The notes under the pieces: generated by a model
The model's database searches: none
Told to the model about the DNA's origin: nothing
Seen by the model: only the letters and a program-made list of their open reading frames with translations
Made by a program: the position numbers and the translations under genes
DNA from: Desulfarculaceae bacterium
GTDB taxonomy: Bacteria; Desulfobacterota; Desulfarculia; Desulfarculales; Desulfarculaceae
DNA length: 40,828 nucleotides
Direction of reading: 5' to 3'
Assembly: GCA_021737645.1 (NCBI GenBank)
Contig: JAIPDO010000035.1
Location: 1-40,828, forward strand
Part shown: positions 15,582 to 23,612 of the stretch, one piece after another
How positions within the stretch are numbered: the first letter of the stretch is position 1
Layout of the letters: each line of letters begins with the position of its first letter

Positions 15582-16982
15582 ATGCCCGAAAACCACGGCC
15601 AGGACGAGTACAACCAGTATTGGCGCACCGTGATCAACACCATGCAAGACGGGCTAATGGTAGTGGACCCCAGCGGCCTCATCGTCAGCGTGAACCCGGC
15701 CTTTGAACAGCTCACCGGCTACAACTCGTCCGAGCTGGTGGGCAGCCCCTGCACCTTGCTGGAGTGCGATTCCTGCAACTACCCCCACGACTCCCAGGGG
15801 GTGCTCGAGTGTGACCTGTTCAAAAAAGGGGCCATCCAACGTTGCCGCTGCACCCTGCGCAAAAAAGACGGCTCTCCCCTGTACGTGCTCAAAAACGCGG
15901 CGGTGATCCAGGGGCAAAAGGGCGAGGCCATGGGCGGGGTGGAGACCCTCACCGACCTCAGCGAGGCGGTGGCCAGGGAACGGGAACTCACCAGCCTGCG
16001 CCGCCAGATGGGCATGGACGAGGTGTTCCAGGGCATGGTGGGACGCTCCCCGGCCATGCTGCGCCTGTTCAACCTCATCGAGAGCGCGGCCGACTCCGAT
16101 GCCCCGGTGCTCATCACCGGCGAAAGCGGCACGGGCAAAGAGATGGTGGCCGAGGCCCTGCACCGTTTGGGACGGCGCAATCAGGGCCCGCTGATCAAGG
16201 TTAACTGCGCCTCGCTCAACGAAAACGTTTTGGAGAGCGAACTGTTCGGCCACGTGAAGGGGGCCTTCACCGGGGCCGACGCCAACCGCATGGGCCGCTT
16301 CGAGGCGGCCAAGGGGGGCGACTTCCTTTTGGACGAGGTGGGCGACCTGCCCCCCGCCACCCAGGTGAAGCTCCTGAGGGTGTTGCAGGAAAAAGTCCTG
16401 GAGCGGGTGGGCGACATCAGGCCCATCCCCGTGGACGTGCGCATCATCGCGGCCACCCACCGCGACCTGAAGGAACTGGTGGCCCAGGGCCGCTTCCGGG
16501 AAGACCTCTATTACCGCGTGGCCGTGGTGCCCATCCACACTCCCGCCCTGCGTGAGCGCCGCCAGGACGTGCCCCTGTTGGTGGAGGCATTTTTAAAACG
16601 CATCCTGGAGCGCAGCGGCAAGGACATCTCGGGCGTGGACCGGGCGGCCATGGACCTGATGCTTGGCTACGGCTGGCCGGGCAACGTGCGCGAGCTTATC
16701 AACGCCTTGGAATACGCGGTGGTGCTGTGCCCCGGCGGCATGATCGAACCGGGCCACCTGCCCGAAAGCCTGCGCAACGAAGAGGGCCACGCCGCGCCGA
16801 CGAACGGCCAACCGGCACCCCAGCCCGCCGCCAAGCAAGACGAGCGGGAGCGCATTATCTCGGCCCTGCGACAGTCGGGTGGCCGCCGGGAAGAGGCGGC
16901 CCGCTTGCTGGGCATCAGCCGGGTGACCCTGTGGAAGAAAATGAAAGCCTATGAAATTCAGGTGGAGAGCAAGATTCGCTGA
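15582..16982 (+). CDS. Sigma-54-dependent transcriptional activator with Cys-rich PAS domain
   Basis: A 466-residue NtrC-class activator. Residues 10-130 are a PAS sensor containing six Cys (57, 62, 65, 77, 88, 90) in and around a long insertion, suggesting an iron-sulfur cluster or thiol redox sensor. The AAA+ domain has Walker A GESGTGKE at 180-187, the sigma-54 contact loop GAFTGA at 227-232, DEVGDLPPATQVKLLRVLQE, and the arginine-finger region. The C-terminus is a Fis-type helix-turn-helix (GGRREEAARLLGISRVTLWKKM). There is no receiver domain, so it senses a signal directly. GAGGAG precedes the ATG. It is divergent from the TusA/Hdr operon and very probably activates it. Confidence 0.93.
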   Translation: MPENHGQDEYNQYWRTVINTMQDGLMVVDPSGLIVSVNPAFEQLTGYNSSELVGSPCTLLECDSCNYPHDSQGVLECDLFKKGAIQRCRCTLRKKDGSPLYVLKNAAVIQGQKGEAMGGVETLTDLSEAVARERELTSLRRQMGMDEVFQGMVGRSPAMLRLFNLIESAADSDAPVLITGESGTGKEMVAEALHRLGRRNQGPLIKVNCASLNENVLESELFGHVKGAFTGADANRMGRFEAAKGGDFLLDEVGDLPPATQVKLLRVLQEKVLERVGDIRPIPVDVRIIAATHRDLKELVAQGRFREDLYYRVAVVPIHTPALRERRQDVPLLVEAFLKRILERSGKDISGVDRAAMDLMLGYGWPGNVRELINALEYAVVLCPGGMIEPGHLPESLRNEEGHAAPTNGQPAPQPAAKQDERERIISALRQSGGRREEAARLLGISRVTLWKKMKAYEIQVESKIR

Positions 16983-17105
16983 GTTGCGCCCGGCTGGAGC
17001 CCCCTTTTGTTACGTTTCGCTCCGCCCGGTGGAATCCCCTTTTTAGCTGCACGGCATTTGGTAAAATTAGTTTACGTTACAAACGCGTTAAGAAATGGTG
17101 ACCTC

Positions 17106-17771
17106 ATGACCAGCCGCACCGCCGCCAGCCAACCCAGCCGCGCCCTGCTTTGGGCCGAGTGTCTGGGTCTGTTTTTCGCGGCGCCGGTGGGGCTGTATTT
17201 TTTGCGCCATCAACTGGCCCATCGGGTAATCCCCCTGGTCATCGTGGCCGCCGGGTTTTGCGCTTGGTATCTGTTCAGGGCGCGGGGCTTCGACCGGGGC
17301 GTCATCTGGCGGATTCGGGGCCTCAGGCGGCACCTAAAGGAGATGCTCCTGGGCTTGGCCCTCCCCTTGCTGCCCTTGGCCTTGGTCACCTACCTGTTCG
17401 TGCAGGACAAGTTCCTGGCCATGCCCAGCACCCACCCCCACGGCTGGCTGCTGCTTCTGCTGCTCTACCCCATCCTGGCCGCCTATCCCCAGGAGGTGGT
17501 GTTCCGGGGATTTTTCTTCCAGCGCTACCGCCCGCTGTTCCCGGACCCCAGGGTCATGATCCTGGCCAGTGGGGTGAGCTTCGGGCTGGCCCATATTTTT
17601 TACGGCAACTGGGTGGCCCCGGTTATCGCGGGCCTGGGGGGATTGCTCTTCGGCTATCGCTACCTGCGCTCCAAGTCCCTGGTGGCGGTGGGCATGGAGC
17701 ACGGTCTGTGGGGCAACCTGCTCTACACCCTGGGGCTGGGGTGGTTCTTCTACAGCGGCTGCATCTCCTGA
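17106..17771 (+). CDS. CPBP-family intramembrane metalloprotease-like protein
   Basis: A 221-residue membrane protein with about six hydrophobic helices. The three CPBP/Abi signatures are visible: QEVVFRGFFF (the family EExxxR, here with the first Glu as Gln), FGLAHIFYG (FxxxH), and GMEHGLWGN (third motif). Members include Rce1-type proteases and proteins of unknown role. The Gln substitution at the usual catalytic pair could alter activity. I start at ATG 17106, where the protein becomes homologous; the upstream in-frame ATG at 17007 adds 33 residues without a hydrophobic or family pattern. The gene stands alone after the regulator; its substrate is unknown. Confidence 0.8.
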   Translation: MTSRTAASQPSRALLWAECLGLFFAAPVGLYFLRHQLAHRVIPLVIVAAGFCAWYLFRARGFDRGVIWRIRGLRRHLKEMLLGLALPLLPLALVTYLFVQDKFLAMPSTHPHGWLLLLLLYPILAAYPQEVVFRGFFFQRYRPLFPDPRVMILASGVSFGLAHIFYGNWVAPVIAGLGGLLFGYRYLRSKSLVAVGMEHGLWGNLLYTLGLGWFFYSGCIS

Positions 17772-17889
17772 TCCGCATATTTCATGAAGGCTTTAGCGAC
17801 GGCGAGCGCAGACCGCAGGCATATTCTTATATACGCCGAGGTCTAAGTGACGCTGCCAACGCAGCCATGCGGCGGCCGGCTGTGCCAGG

Positions 17890-18231
17890 CTAGGGTTTGC
17901 CGCACTTGTAGGCCTTGCCTATGGCCATCGCCCTCCGGTTGCCCTGATATTCCTTGAGCACCACGTAGTTGGCCCCCATGTTACCGGCCCGCTGAAGCAT
18001 GTTGTCACGAGCAGTGATGCGGGCCAAGGGAGCGTTGCCGCTCCTGGAGGCTTCGCCGTAGCCGACCACCTCGCCCACAAGTTGGCAGTCCACCACCTCC
18101 GAGGCCGTTACCAGCGTGGCGGGCGCGGCCACCTCGGTGCTGAATATTTTCTGAGCGGTGGGATTGCTGCAAGCGGCCAGAGCCGCCAGAGCCGTCAACC
18201 CAAAGACCATTAGCCACGTTTTGTGCGTCAT
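17890..18231 (-). CDS. Small DUF4156/RcsF-like lipoprotein
   Basis: A 113-residue precursor with a signal peptide and lipobox ending LAALAAC, so Cys21 would be lipidated. The mature part has the pattern CQLVGEVVGYGEA, then NMLQRAGNMGANYVVLKE and a final YKCGKP, with two Cys likely to form a disulfide. This matches the DUF4156 type of small envelope lipoproteins of unknown function. It is expected in the periplasmic leaflet or outer membrane. The intergenic stretch 17772-17889 between it and the convergent CPBP gene shows no gene or clear terminator. Confidence 0.78.
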   Translation of the reverse strand: MTHKTWLMVFGLTALAALAACSNPTAQKIFSTEVAAPATLVTASEVVDCQLVGEVVGYGEASRSGNAPLARITARDNMLQRAGNMGANYVVLKEYQGNRRAMAIGKAYKCGKP

Positions 18232-18300
18232 TATTGTTTCCCATTGCGAATTAAGTTATCCAAGACTAATTAAATGATCCCCCATCAGGCCGTGGGACGC

Positions 18301-18335
18301 AAGACCCAAAGCCCAGTTTATGGGCCTCGGGCCTT
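18301..18335 (-). terminator. Long hairpin downstream of the porin gene
   Basis: AAGGCCCGAGGCCCA and TGGGCTTTGGGTCTT (reverse strand) form a 15-bp stem with several G-U pairs around the loop TAAAC, 17 bases after the porin stop. No T-run follows, so it may be a transcript-stabilising hairpin or a weak terminator. Confidence 0.45.
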
Positions 18336-18351
18336 GCGGTTTTAAGGTTGG

Positions 18352-19590
18352 CTAGAAGGCCACCGCCAGTTGGGTGGTCACCAGATCGCGCTCGTCGTCG
18401 TTGGCGTAATCGCCGCGCAGGTATTCCAAGCTGAGCGCCGTGTCGGCCAGGAAGTTCCAAGAAACCGTAAAGCCGTATTGGCGCTCGGGCTCGAAATCGC
18501 CCAAGTCGCCGCTACCCTCATAACGCACGGCAAAACTCCAGTCCTCTATGGGCAAGAAGGCCAGTTCCAGGTTGTAGGCATAGGGCTTGGCCTTGCTGTC
18601 TATAAAGGAAAGCTCGCCGGCCTGGTAGTCGTCCAGGGCGGTGATGTATTCGCCGTTGAACACCACCCACTTGTATTGCAGGTTCAGCATGAACGACAAA
18701 CCGGCCACCAGGTCTTGGACCGTTTCATCCACCACCTCGTCACCCAGGTTGCCGCCCGCGATGTTGTTGGTGTAGGCCACCCCGGCGTTGATGTCCAGCC
18801 CATCGGCCAGGGCGTCTTCCACCGCGTCGAACTGGGCACGCACATAGTAGGTGTTGATGGTGTTGTCCGGGGAGTCGCTGCTTTGGTGCACCGTGGAATT
18901 GTAGGTGCCCACCCCCACGTTGAACCAGTCCTGAGCCCAGCCGATCTCCACGGCGCTGGCCTGGGTCTCAAAGGTGTTCTGGGTGATGGGGTCGCTGACC
19001 ATGTAGGTCTCGAACAGGCCTATGGCCGGGTACATGCGCCCGCCCAGGAAGTAGAAAGGCATGTCCTCGGTCTGGCCCACCAGGATGAAGGCCTCGTCGA
19101 TGTTGATGGGGTCGGTGTCACCCTGCTCATAGAGCAGATGCAAAAGGCCCTTGGTGTACTTGTTGATGGCGGCCTCGAAGAATATCTCGGCCGTGGCCAG
19201 GGTGAAGTCACTGTCGGTGACCGACTCGCCGTTCTTGGGTTTCATGTTGGAGTAGGAACCCTCAAGCTCCACGGCGCCGTAAATCTTCAGCCGCTTGCCC
19301 GCCTCGCTCAACAGCCCCTCGGGTTGCTTGCTCTTGGTCTTGGCCACCTGTTGGGACATCTTCAGGGAGCGCCCCGAGGTGGCGTAGGCCTCGGCGGCGG
19401 ACTTTTGGGCGTTCTCGGCCGATTTTTGGGCTTCGGCCAATTTGTTTTCCAGCTCGGACACCCGCTGTTTCAGGGCCCGCAGCTCATGCAAAATTGCCTC
19501 CTGGGTCGGATCTGCTGCCTGGGCCACGGGCGGCACCAGCAGCAACAGACACAACGCCAGCAAAGCGAAGTTGCCTACAACTCCTTTCAT
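18352..19590 (-). CDS. Outer-membrane beta-barrel porin, LbtU-like
   Basis: A 412-residue precursor. A signal peptide ends near VAQAADP, then residues 30-90 form a coiled coil (ELRALKQRVSELENKLAEAQ) typical of trimeric or LbtU-type porins. The rest alternates in beta-barrel fashion (IYGAVELEGSYSN, RAQFDAVEDALADG, LSLEYLRGDYAN) and ends in the C-terminal Phe used as an outer-membrane sorting signal. AAGGAG lies seven bases before ATG 19590; a GTG one codon upstream is less well placed. It follows nikO by 110 bases on the same strand, so it might be co-expressed with the nickel transporter. The substrate is unknown; LbtU itself is linked to siderophore uptake. Confidence 0.75.
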   Translation of the reverse strand: MKGVVGNFALLALCLLLLVPPVAQAADPTQEAILHELRALKQRVSELENKLAEAQKSAENAQKSAAEAYATSGRSLKMSQQVAKTKSKQPEGLLSEAGKRLKIYGAVELEGSYSNMKPKNGESVTDSDFTLATAEIFFEAAINKYTKGLLHLLYEQGDTDPINIDEAFILVGQTEDMPFYFLGGRMYPAIGLFETYMVSDPITQNTFETQASAVEIGWAQDWFNVGVGTYNSTVHQSSDSPDNTINTYYVRAQFDAVEDALADGLDINAGVAYTNNIAGGNLGDEVVDETVQDLVAGLSFMLNLQYKWVVFNGEYITALDDYQAGELSFIDSKAKPYAYNLELAFLPIEDWSFAVRYEGSGDLGDFEPERQYGFTVSWNFLADTALSLEYLRGDYANDDERDLVTTQLAVAF

Positions 19591-19700
19591 CACCTGTCTC
19601 CTTTTGAAGGTTTTCCCGCTCGCGCCCGAATTCGGCGCAAAGCTCCCCTAGCCGGGCTGTGTAGCCCGGGTCACATAGACTCAAATTTTGTTTGGAGTCC

Positions 19701-20354
19701 CTAGGGTAGGTCCTTCAGGAGTCCCCCCTCCAAGCGAACGATATTGTGGCAGGTGCGTTCAAGAAGGCTCTGGTCGTGGGAGACCATGGCCCAGGACAGG
19801 TTGGATTCATCCAACACTTTTTCCATGGCCGCGGCCCGCTCCGAGTCCAAGCCGGTGCTGGGCTCGTCTAGTAGCAAGGCCTTTGGCTGCATGGCCAAAA
19901 CGGTGGCCAGGGAGATGAGGCGCTTTTCCCCGCCGGAAAGCTGATAGGTGAGCCTACGGCCGTAATCGCCAAGCCCCAGGCTGTCCAGGGTGTCCGTGAC
20001 CAGGCGCTGCACCTCGCGGTGGCCCTTGCCCAAATTCAAGGGGCCAAAAGCCACGTCCTCGGCCACGGTGAGGCAGAAAAGTTGATCGTCCGGGTCTTGG
20101 AACAGATAGCCCAGCTCCCGGCGCAGGGCGCGGAAGTCCTTCTCCCCCTGGCACAGGCTTCCCCTGGCGTAGACCTTGCCTTGTTGGGGATGCAGCAGGC
20201 CCAGGCAAATTTGGAACAGGGTGGATTTACCCGCCCCGTTGGGGCCCAGGATACCCAGGCGCTGGCCTTGGGACAGGGAGAAGTCCATGCCCTGGAAAAC
20301 CGGCGGCCGGCCCGCATAGGCGAAGCTGACGCCCTCCAGACGAATCAATTCCAT
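19701..20354 (-). CDS. nikO: Nickel ECF transporter ATPase
   Basis: A 217-residue cytoplasmic ABC ATPase of the CbiO/NikO type that powers the NikKMLQO importer. Walker A is GPNGAGKST, Q-loop YLFQDPDDQLF, signature LSGGEKR and Walker B ALLLDEPSTGLD, followed by the switch His in MVSHDQSL. DPDDQLF is characteristic of ECF ATPases. The start ATG 20354 has GGAG nine bases upstream and overlaps nikQ by ten bases; an in-frame ATG at 20369 is possible. The protein is short at the C-terminus, lacking the extra domain of EcfA-type paralogues. Cobalt cannot be strictly excluded as substrate. Confidence 0.9.
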   Translation of the reverse strand: MELIRLEGVSFAYAGRPPVFQGMDFSLSQGQRLGILGPNGAGKSTLFQICLGLLHPQQGKVYARGSLCQGEKDFRALRRELGYLFQDPDDQLFCLTVAEDVAFGPLNLGKGHREVQRLVTDTLDSLGLGDYGRRLTYQLSGGEKRLISLATVLAMQPKALLLDEPSTGLDSERAAAMEKVLDESNLSWAMVSHDQSLLERTCHNIVRLEGGLLKDLP

Positions 20355-21157
20355 GAGATCCCGCTCCATTGCAACAAGGCCAGGACGATTAGCACCAGGC
20401 CCGACATAAGGCAAAAGCCGGTGTCCGCCCGCCGCCAGGAAAAATGGTCCAGCAACCAGAAGGTGCCCCCAAAGCCCCGGCAGAGCATGGCCTGGTAGAC
20501 CCTCTCCGAGCGCTCCAGGCTGCGCACCAAAAGGATGCCCATGAGCTGGGCATAGGTTTTGTAGGTGCGCAAATTGCTGCCGGGCTGGAAGCCGCGCACC
20601 TGCATGGCCTGGCGCAGGCGCTGGTATTCATGGCGCATCACATGCAGGTAGCGGTAGAAGAGCAAAAACATGGTGACCAGCTTGGAGGGCACCTTGAGGT
20701 GGGCCAGGGCGTGGAAGATATCGTTGACCGGGCTGCTGCCCAAAAGAGCCAGCAGGGCCAGGAAGACGGCGTTGGCCTTGAGGGTGACCAGCAGGGCCAG
20801 GGCCAAGCCGTCGGGATTGTAAACCAGGCCCAGGCCCCATACGCTCTGGCCCAGGGAGATTTGCCAGGGCAGAAACAGCCACAGAAAAGCGGTGAACAGG
20901 TTGACCGCCACCAGGCGGCTGATGAACACCTTCCAGCCCAAGCGGGCCCATGCCACCAAACCAAAACCCAGCAGCACCCCCAGGGCGGCCATGACCGGAG
21001 AGTAGGCCAGGGCCATTAGCAAGCTGTAGGCGAACACCACCACCAGCTTGGCCCGAGGGTCCAGGCGGCCCACCGGCCCCATGGCCAGGGCATTGTCCAG
21101 GGTGGGCGCGGGCTTTACCCTCGGTGCGGCCTGGGCCTGGGAGGCGGCCTCGCTCAT
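20345..21157 (-). CDS. nikQ: Nickel ECF transporter transmembrane component
   Basis: A 270-residue CbiQ/EcfT-type membrane protein that couples the ATPase to the substrate-binding NikM. It has about five hydrophobic helices and the two EcfT coupling signatures, AMQVRGFQPG and AMLCRGFGG (Ala-x-x-x-Arg-Gly). RLDPRAKLVVVFAYSLLMAL is the conserved N-terminal entry. The ATG overlaps the nikL stop by four bases (ATGA), so translation is coupled. The N-terminal 30 residues are Ala-rich and not conserved. Confidence 0.9.
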   Translation of the reverse strand: MSEAASQAQAAPRVKPAPTLDNALAMGPVGRLDPRAKLVVVFAYSLLMALAYSPVMAALGVLLGFGLVAWARLGWKVFISRLVAVNLFTAFLWLFLPWQISLGQSVWGLGLVYNPDGLALALLVTLKANAVFLALLALLGSSPVNDIFHALAHLKVPSKLVTMFLLFYRYLHVMRHEYQRLRQAMQVRGFQPGSNLRTYKTYAQLMGILLVRSLERSERVYQAMLCRGFGGTFWLLDHFSWRRADTGFCLMSGLVLIVLALLQWSGISWN

Positions 21158-21747
21158 CGCGGTGCGCCTCCCGCCATCTTGCGAGCCTTGAAATAAGCAG
21201 CCAGGCCCAACAAACCCACGATCCAACCCAGGCCGCCGATAATGTCGCGCAGGCTTACCTCATTGGAACGAAGGGCCATTTCCGCCAACTGGGCCCGCAA
21301 GGGGGCCACCGCCTGAGCCACCGCCTTTTTTATCTGCGGAGCCAGGTCCTGATTGATGGCCACGGCCTGGGCAACCGGCTCGGCGGCCGCAGGGGCCGGC
21401 GACGCCTTGGGGGCGGGGGCCGCAACACCCAAGTCCGCCGCTTTTAATTCAAAGGTGGCCCGGTGACCGGCCCCGGCGTTGAGCACCAGAGTCAGGGGTG
21501 GCTTGGCCTGGGGCAGAGGCAGAGAGAAGGCGCCTTCCGGGCTGGTCTTGACCTCGGCCAACACCTTGCCCCCGGCGTCCAGCACCTGCACCTGCTGGTT
21601 GCTGACCTTGCCGCCGCCGGGCATGTAGCCCTCTCCCTTGATTTGGCCGTCCTCCACATAGGCATAAACGCTGATGCGGTGGGCCTGGGCCGCGCCCGGC
21701 AGGACCAGGATCAGGGCAAACAAAACCGCCGATATAGTCAAACGCAT
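21154..21747 (-). CDS. nikL: Nickel ECF transporter accessory protein NikL
   Basis: A 197-residue envelope protein with signal peptide (ending GAAQA), a beta-sandwich middle resembling a carboxypeptidase-regulatory domain (GEGYMPGGGKVSNQQVQVLD), an Ala/Pro linker at about 110-130, a helical stretch and a single C-terminal membrane helix near GWIVGLLGLAAYF. This build, between nikM and nikQ, matches NikL of NikKMLQO systems, where it replaces NikN. I start at ATG 21747 because the signal peptide then begins properly and GGAG lies about ten bases upstream; an ATG at 21765 would overlap nikM by 11 bases. Confidence 0.82.
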   Translation of the reverse strand: MRLTISAVLFALILVLPGAAQAHRISVYAYVEDGQIKGEGYMPGGGKVSNQQVQVLDAGGKVLAEVKTSPEGAFSLPLPQAKPPLTLVLNAGAGHRATFELKAADLGVAAPAPKASPAPAAAEPVAQAVAINQDLAPQIKKAVAQAVAPLRAQLAEMALRSNEVSLRDIIGGLGWIVGLLGLAAYFKARKMAGGAPR

Positions 21748-21754
21748 AATCGCA

Positions 21755-22369
21755 TCACTCCACATAGGGCCCCATACCCAAAAGCTCCGGCTTGACCTTT
21801 CTGAGGAACAGCACCGCCACGGCAGTGACCACGCCTTCTATGATCATGCCCGGCAGGTTGGCCACCACGATGGCCCAGGCCGCGCCCAAGAAGGCCTCGC
21901 CACTTAGATACAGGCTCACCCCGGTGAGCACGGCGGAGAAAAGAATGGCGCAAAAACCCGCAGCGAAGGCCGCGATCACCGGGGCCGTCTTGCCGCCCCC
22001 GCGCAGAAAGGGGGCGAAGAGATAGTAGCCCAGCACCGCGGGCAAGGCCATGGTGGCGGTGTTGACCCCCAGCACGGTGAGCCCGCCGAACTGGAACAGC
22101 ACCGCCTGCAAAACCAGCCCCACGAACAGGGCGGGAAAGGCCGCCCATCCCAGGATGAGCCCCACCAGGCCGTTGAGCACCAAATGAATCGAGGACGGCC
22201 CCACCGGCAGGTGAATAAGGCTGGCCACGAAAAACACCGCCGACAAAAGGGCCACCCGTGGCAGCTTGTCATAATCGATGTTTTTCAGGCCCAGGGCCAA
22301 GCCGGCGGCGCTGATTACCGCGCCACCGGCCAGCACCGGCCCGGAGAGGACTCCTTCGGAGATGTGCAC
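21755..22369 (-). CDS. nikM: Nickel ECF transporter substrate-binding component
   Basis: A 204-residue CbiM/NikM-type membrane protein with about six or seven helices. The mature N-terminus MHISEGVL is the family hallmark; the amine of residue 1 and His2 help bind the metal, so the start must be exact. It is GTG at 22369, three bases after the nikK stop, with AAAGGG ten bases upstream. The second metal-site segment HLPVGPSSIHLVLNG is intact. Choice of nickel over cobalt rests on the nikK and nikL partners. Confidence 0.92.
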   Translation of the reverse strand: MHISEGVLSGPVLAGGAVISAAGLALGLKNIDYDKLPRVALLSAVFFVASLIHLPVGPSSIHLVLNGLVGLILGWAAFPALFVGLVLQAVLFQFGGLTVLGVNTATMALPAVLGYYLFAPFLRGGGKTAPVIAAFAAGFCAILFSAVLTGVSLYLSGEAFLGAAWAIVVANLPGMIIEGVVTAVAVLFLRKVKPELLGMGPYVE

Positions 22370-22372
22370 CTT

Positions 22373-23155
22373 TTAGTCACCCTTTTCCGATGACAAGCCA
22401 GGATGGGCGTATATCCAGATCACGCCGCCAAGCTCCACGTCCTTGTCCTTGCCCTGGTGTTTGATCTTGTAGTCATCAGCGGTGTGCAGAGCCGCGAAGC
22501 CCCACCACCCCGGCCAGGGAATGCTCCAGTTGAAAACCCCGTTGGCGTCGGTCTTGACCAGTTGGGTCACATAGGCCCCGGCCGGAGCCTTAAGTTTACC
22601 GCCCACATTGTAGAACTCCACCTCCACCTCGCTACCCGCCAGGGGCTTGCCCTTGTAAAGCACCACCCCGCTGAAGTTGTTGCCCGCGTAGATGCCGAAG
22701 GGCTTGGTGAGAGGCACGATCTCCATAGGCAGGCCCACCGGCGTATCCCAGCCTTCCTCGGCCTCCAGGGCGTCCACCACGGTCTTGGTGTAGTGGATGA
22801 TAAAGCAGTCTTCGCTGGGCTCCCAATAGGGCTGGGGAGTCATATAGAAGATGTAGTCGCCCGGCGACTTGACCCGGTACCGGGTCTGCCAGGTGGTGAA
22901 GCCGTCCACCTTCTTTTCCTTCAGCGCGGGCAGAAGGCTGATTTTCTTGCCCTTGGCCCACACCCCGGCCTCGGCAGGCTTGACCAGGTTCATGCCCTGA
23001 CCTTCCATGGGGTGCCAGAAGCGGAAGTCCAGGTTGATCACGCCGGGGCGCGCCATGAGGTTGCTCTCGGGGATCACCATACCGAAGTGGGCCAGCGCGG
23101 GGGTGGCCAGCAGCAGGCAAAGCGACAAAACCGCCATCACAATTCGCCCAAACAT
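22373..23155 (-). CDS. nikK: Nickel transporter periplasmic component (DUF4198)
   Basis: A 260-residue secreted protein with a signal peptide (MAVLSLCLLLATPALAHFG) and DUF4198 features: HFGMVIPESNLM at the mature N-terminus, FYMTPQPYWEPSEDCF, and a C-terminal beta-sandwich with GKPLAGSEVEVEFYN and TDANGVFNWSIPWPG. NikK is thought to deliver or bind nickel outside the membrane in NikKMLQO systems. The start 23155 is set by AAGGAG eight bases upstream and the signal peptide; the longer frame to 23275 is not homologous. It is the first gene of nikKMLQO and follows a putative terminator-bearing leader. Confidence 0.85.
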   Translation of the reverse strand: MFGRIVMAVLSLCLLLATPALAHFGMVIPESNLMARPGVINLDFRFWHPMEGQGMNLVKPAEAGVWAKGKKISLLPALKEKKVDGFTTWQTRYRVKSPGDYIFYMTPQPYWEPSEDCFIIHYTKTVVDALEAEEGWDTPVGLPMEIVPLTKPFGIYAGNNFSGVVLYKGKPLAGSEVEVEFYNVGGKLKAPAGAYVTQLVKTDANGVFNWSIPWPGWWGFAALHTADDYKIKHQGKDKDVELGGVIWIYAHPGLSSEKGD

Positions 23156-23241
23156 TCTCGTGCTCCTTTGAGTGAAAGGTGGTTCCGGTGGCCCCATTTT
23201 ACAGGATGGGTCCGGCCGGCCCTTGCCGCGACTACCGCAAC

Positions 23242-23285
23242 AAAAAACCCGGCCGGCCCACGTTCCGTAGGCCACCGGGTTTTCT
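23242..23285 (-). terminator. Intrinsic terminator in the nikK leader
   Basis: Outer arms AAAACCCGG and CCGGGTTTT plus an inner GGCC/GGCC helix form a strong stem. On the reverse strand it is followed directly by a T-run (TTTTTT), 90 bases before nikK. No gene ends upstream of it on that strand, so it would stop transcription before nikK unless melted or avoided. Confidence 0.65.
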
Positions 23286-23286
23286 T

Positions 23287-23378
23287 AACCCAATCTTGTT
23301 GTGGGGTACCGTTTTCTGCTGGAGAGGCTTCGGCCTCGCGAAATGTCAACGCTCGATAGCGATACCCACTGGATTGAT
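23287..23378 (-). ncRNA. Candidate structured 5' leader (riboswitch-like) of nikKMLQO
   Basis: Between the promoter and the terminator the reverse-strand RNA can fold into a closed multi-branch structure. CAATC (23377-23373) pairs with GATTG (23295-23291), and GTGGGTA (23369-23363) with TACCCCAC (23308-23301, one bulge). Inside are two hairpins, CGCT-ATCG-AGCG and GAGGC-CGAA-GCCTC. GGGTT next to the closing helix can pair with AACCC of the terminator 5' arm (23291-23287 with 23281-23277), a possible antiterminator. It matches no riboswitch class that I can recognise, including the NiCo consensus as I recall it. The rest of the gene-free stretch 23408-23612 shows only a GC-rich hairpin at 23432-23446 and the larA promoter region. 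Confidence 0.45.
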
Positions 23379-23407
23379 CTGATAACCCACCCCGGCGCGC
23401 CTGTCAA
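23379..23407 (-). promoter_or_regulatory. Promoter of nikKMLQO
   Basis: On the reverse strand, a perfect TTGACA (23407-23402) is followed by 17 bases and TATCAG (23384-23379). A start near 23372 begins the structured leader. Near-repeats GTGGGTTATC and GTGGGTATC flank the start point and could be operator half-sites. Confidence 0.55.
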
Positions 23408-23612
23408 ACTTTTTTTGGAACAGGCCCGTAGCGGCGGTGGCCGCCGGGAGTTTTTCAGAGGCGACAATTTCCCACCCCGCTCGCGCAATCGGCTCGTTTT
23501 GAACGATTTATCGTAGATCAGAGTACGGCGTTGCTGAACCAGGCCAGCCGGGAACGGTATACTAGGGCCGATCCCGGGCCCAAACACCCCGGCTGGACAA
23601 AAGGAGAAGGTC

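Noticed and set aside
18370..19704. 444-codon forward open frame opposite the porin
   Set aside because: Antisense artefact rich in Val/Gly/His; the porin on the other strand has signal peptide, coiled coil and terminal Phe.
23287..23378. Leader as a cobalamin riboswitch
   Set aside because: The conserved B12-box sequence is not present, although nickel/cobalt transporters often carry one.
23432..23455. CGGCGG-TGG-CCGCCG hairpin followed by TTTTT as a forward terminator
   Set aside because: The T-run starts four bases after the stem, and no forward transcript is known to enter this region; kept only as a note.
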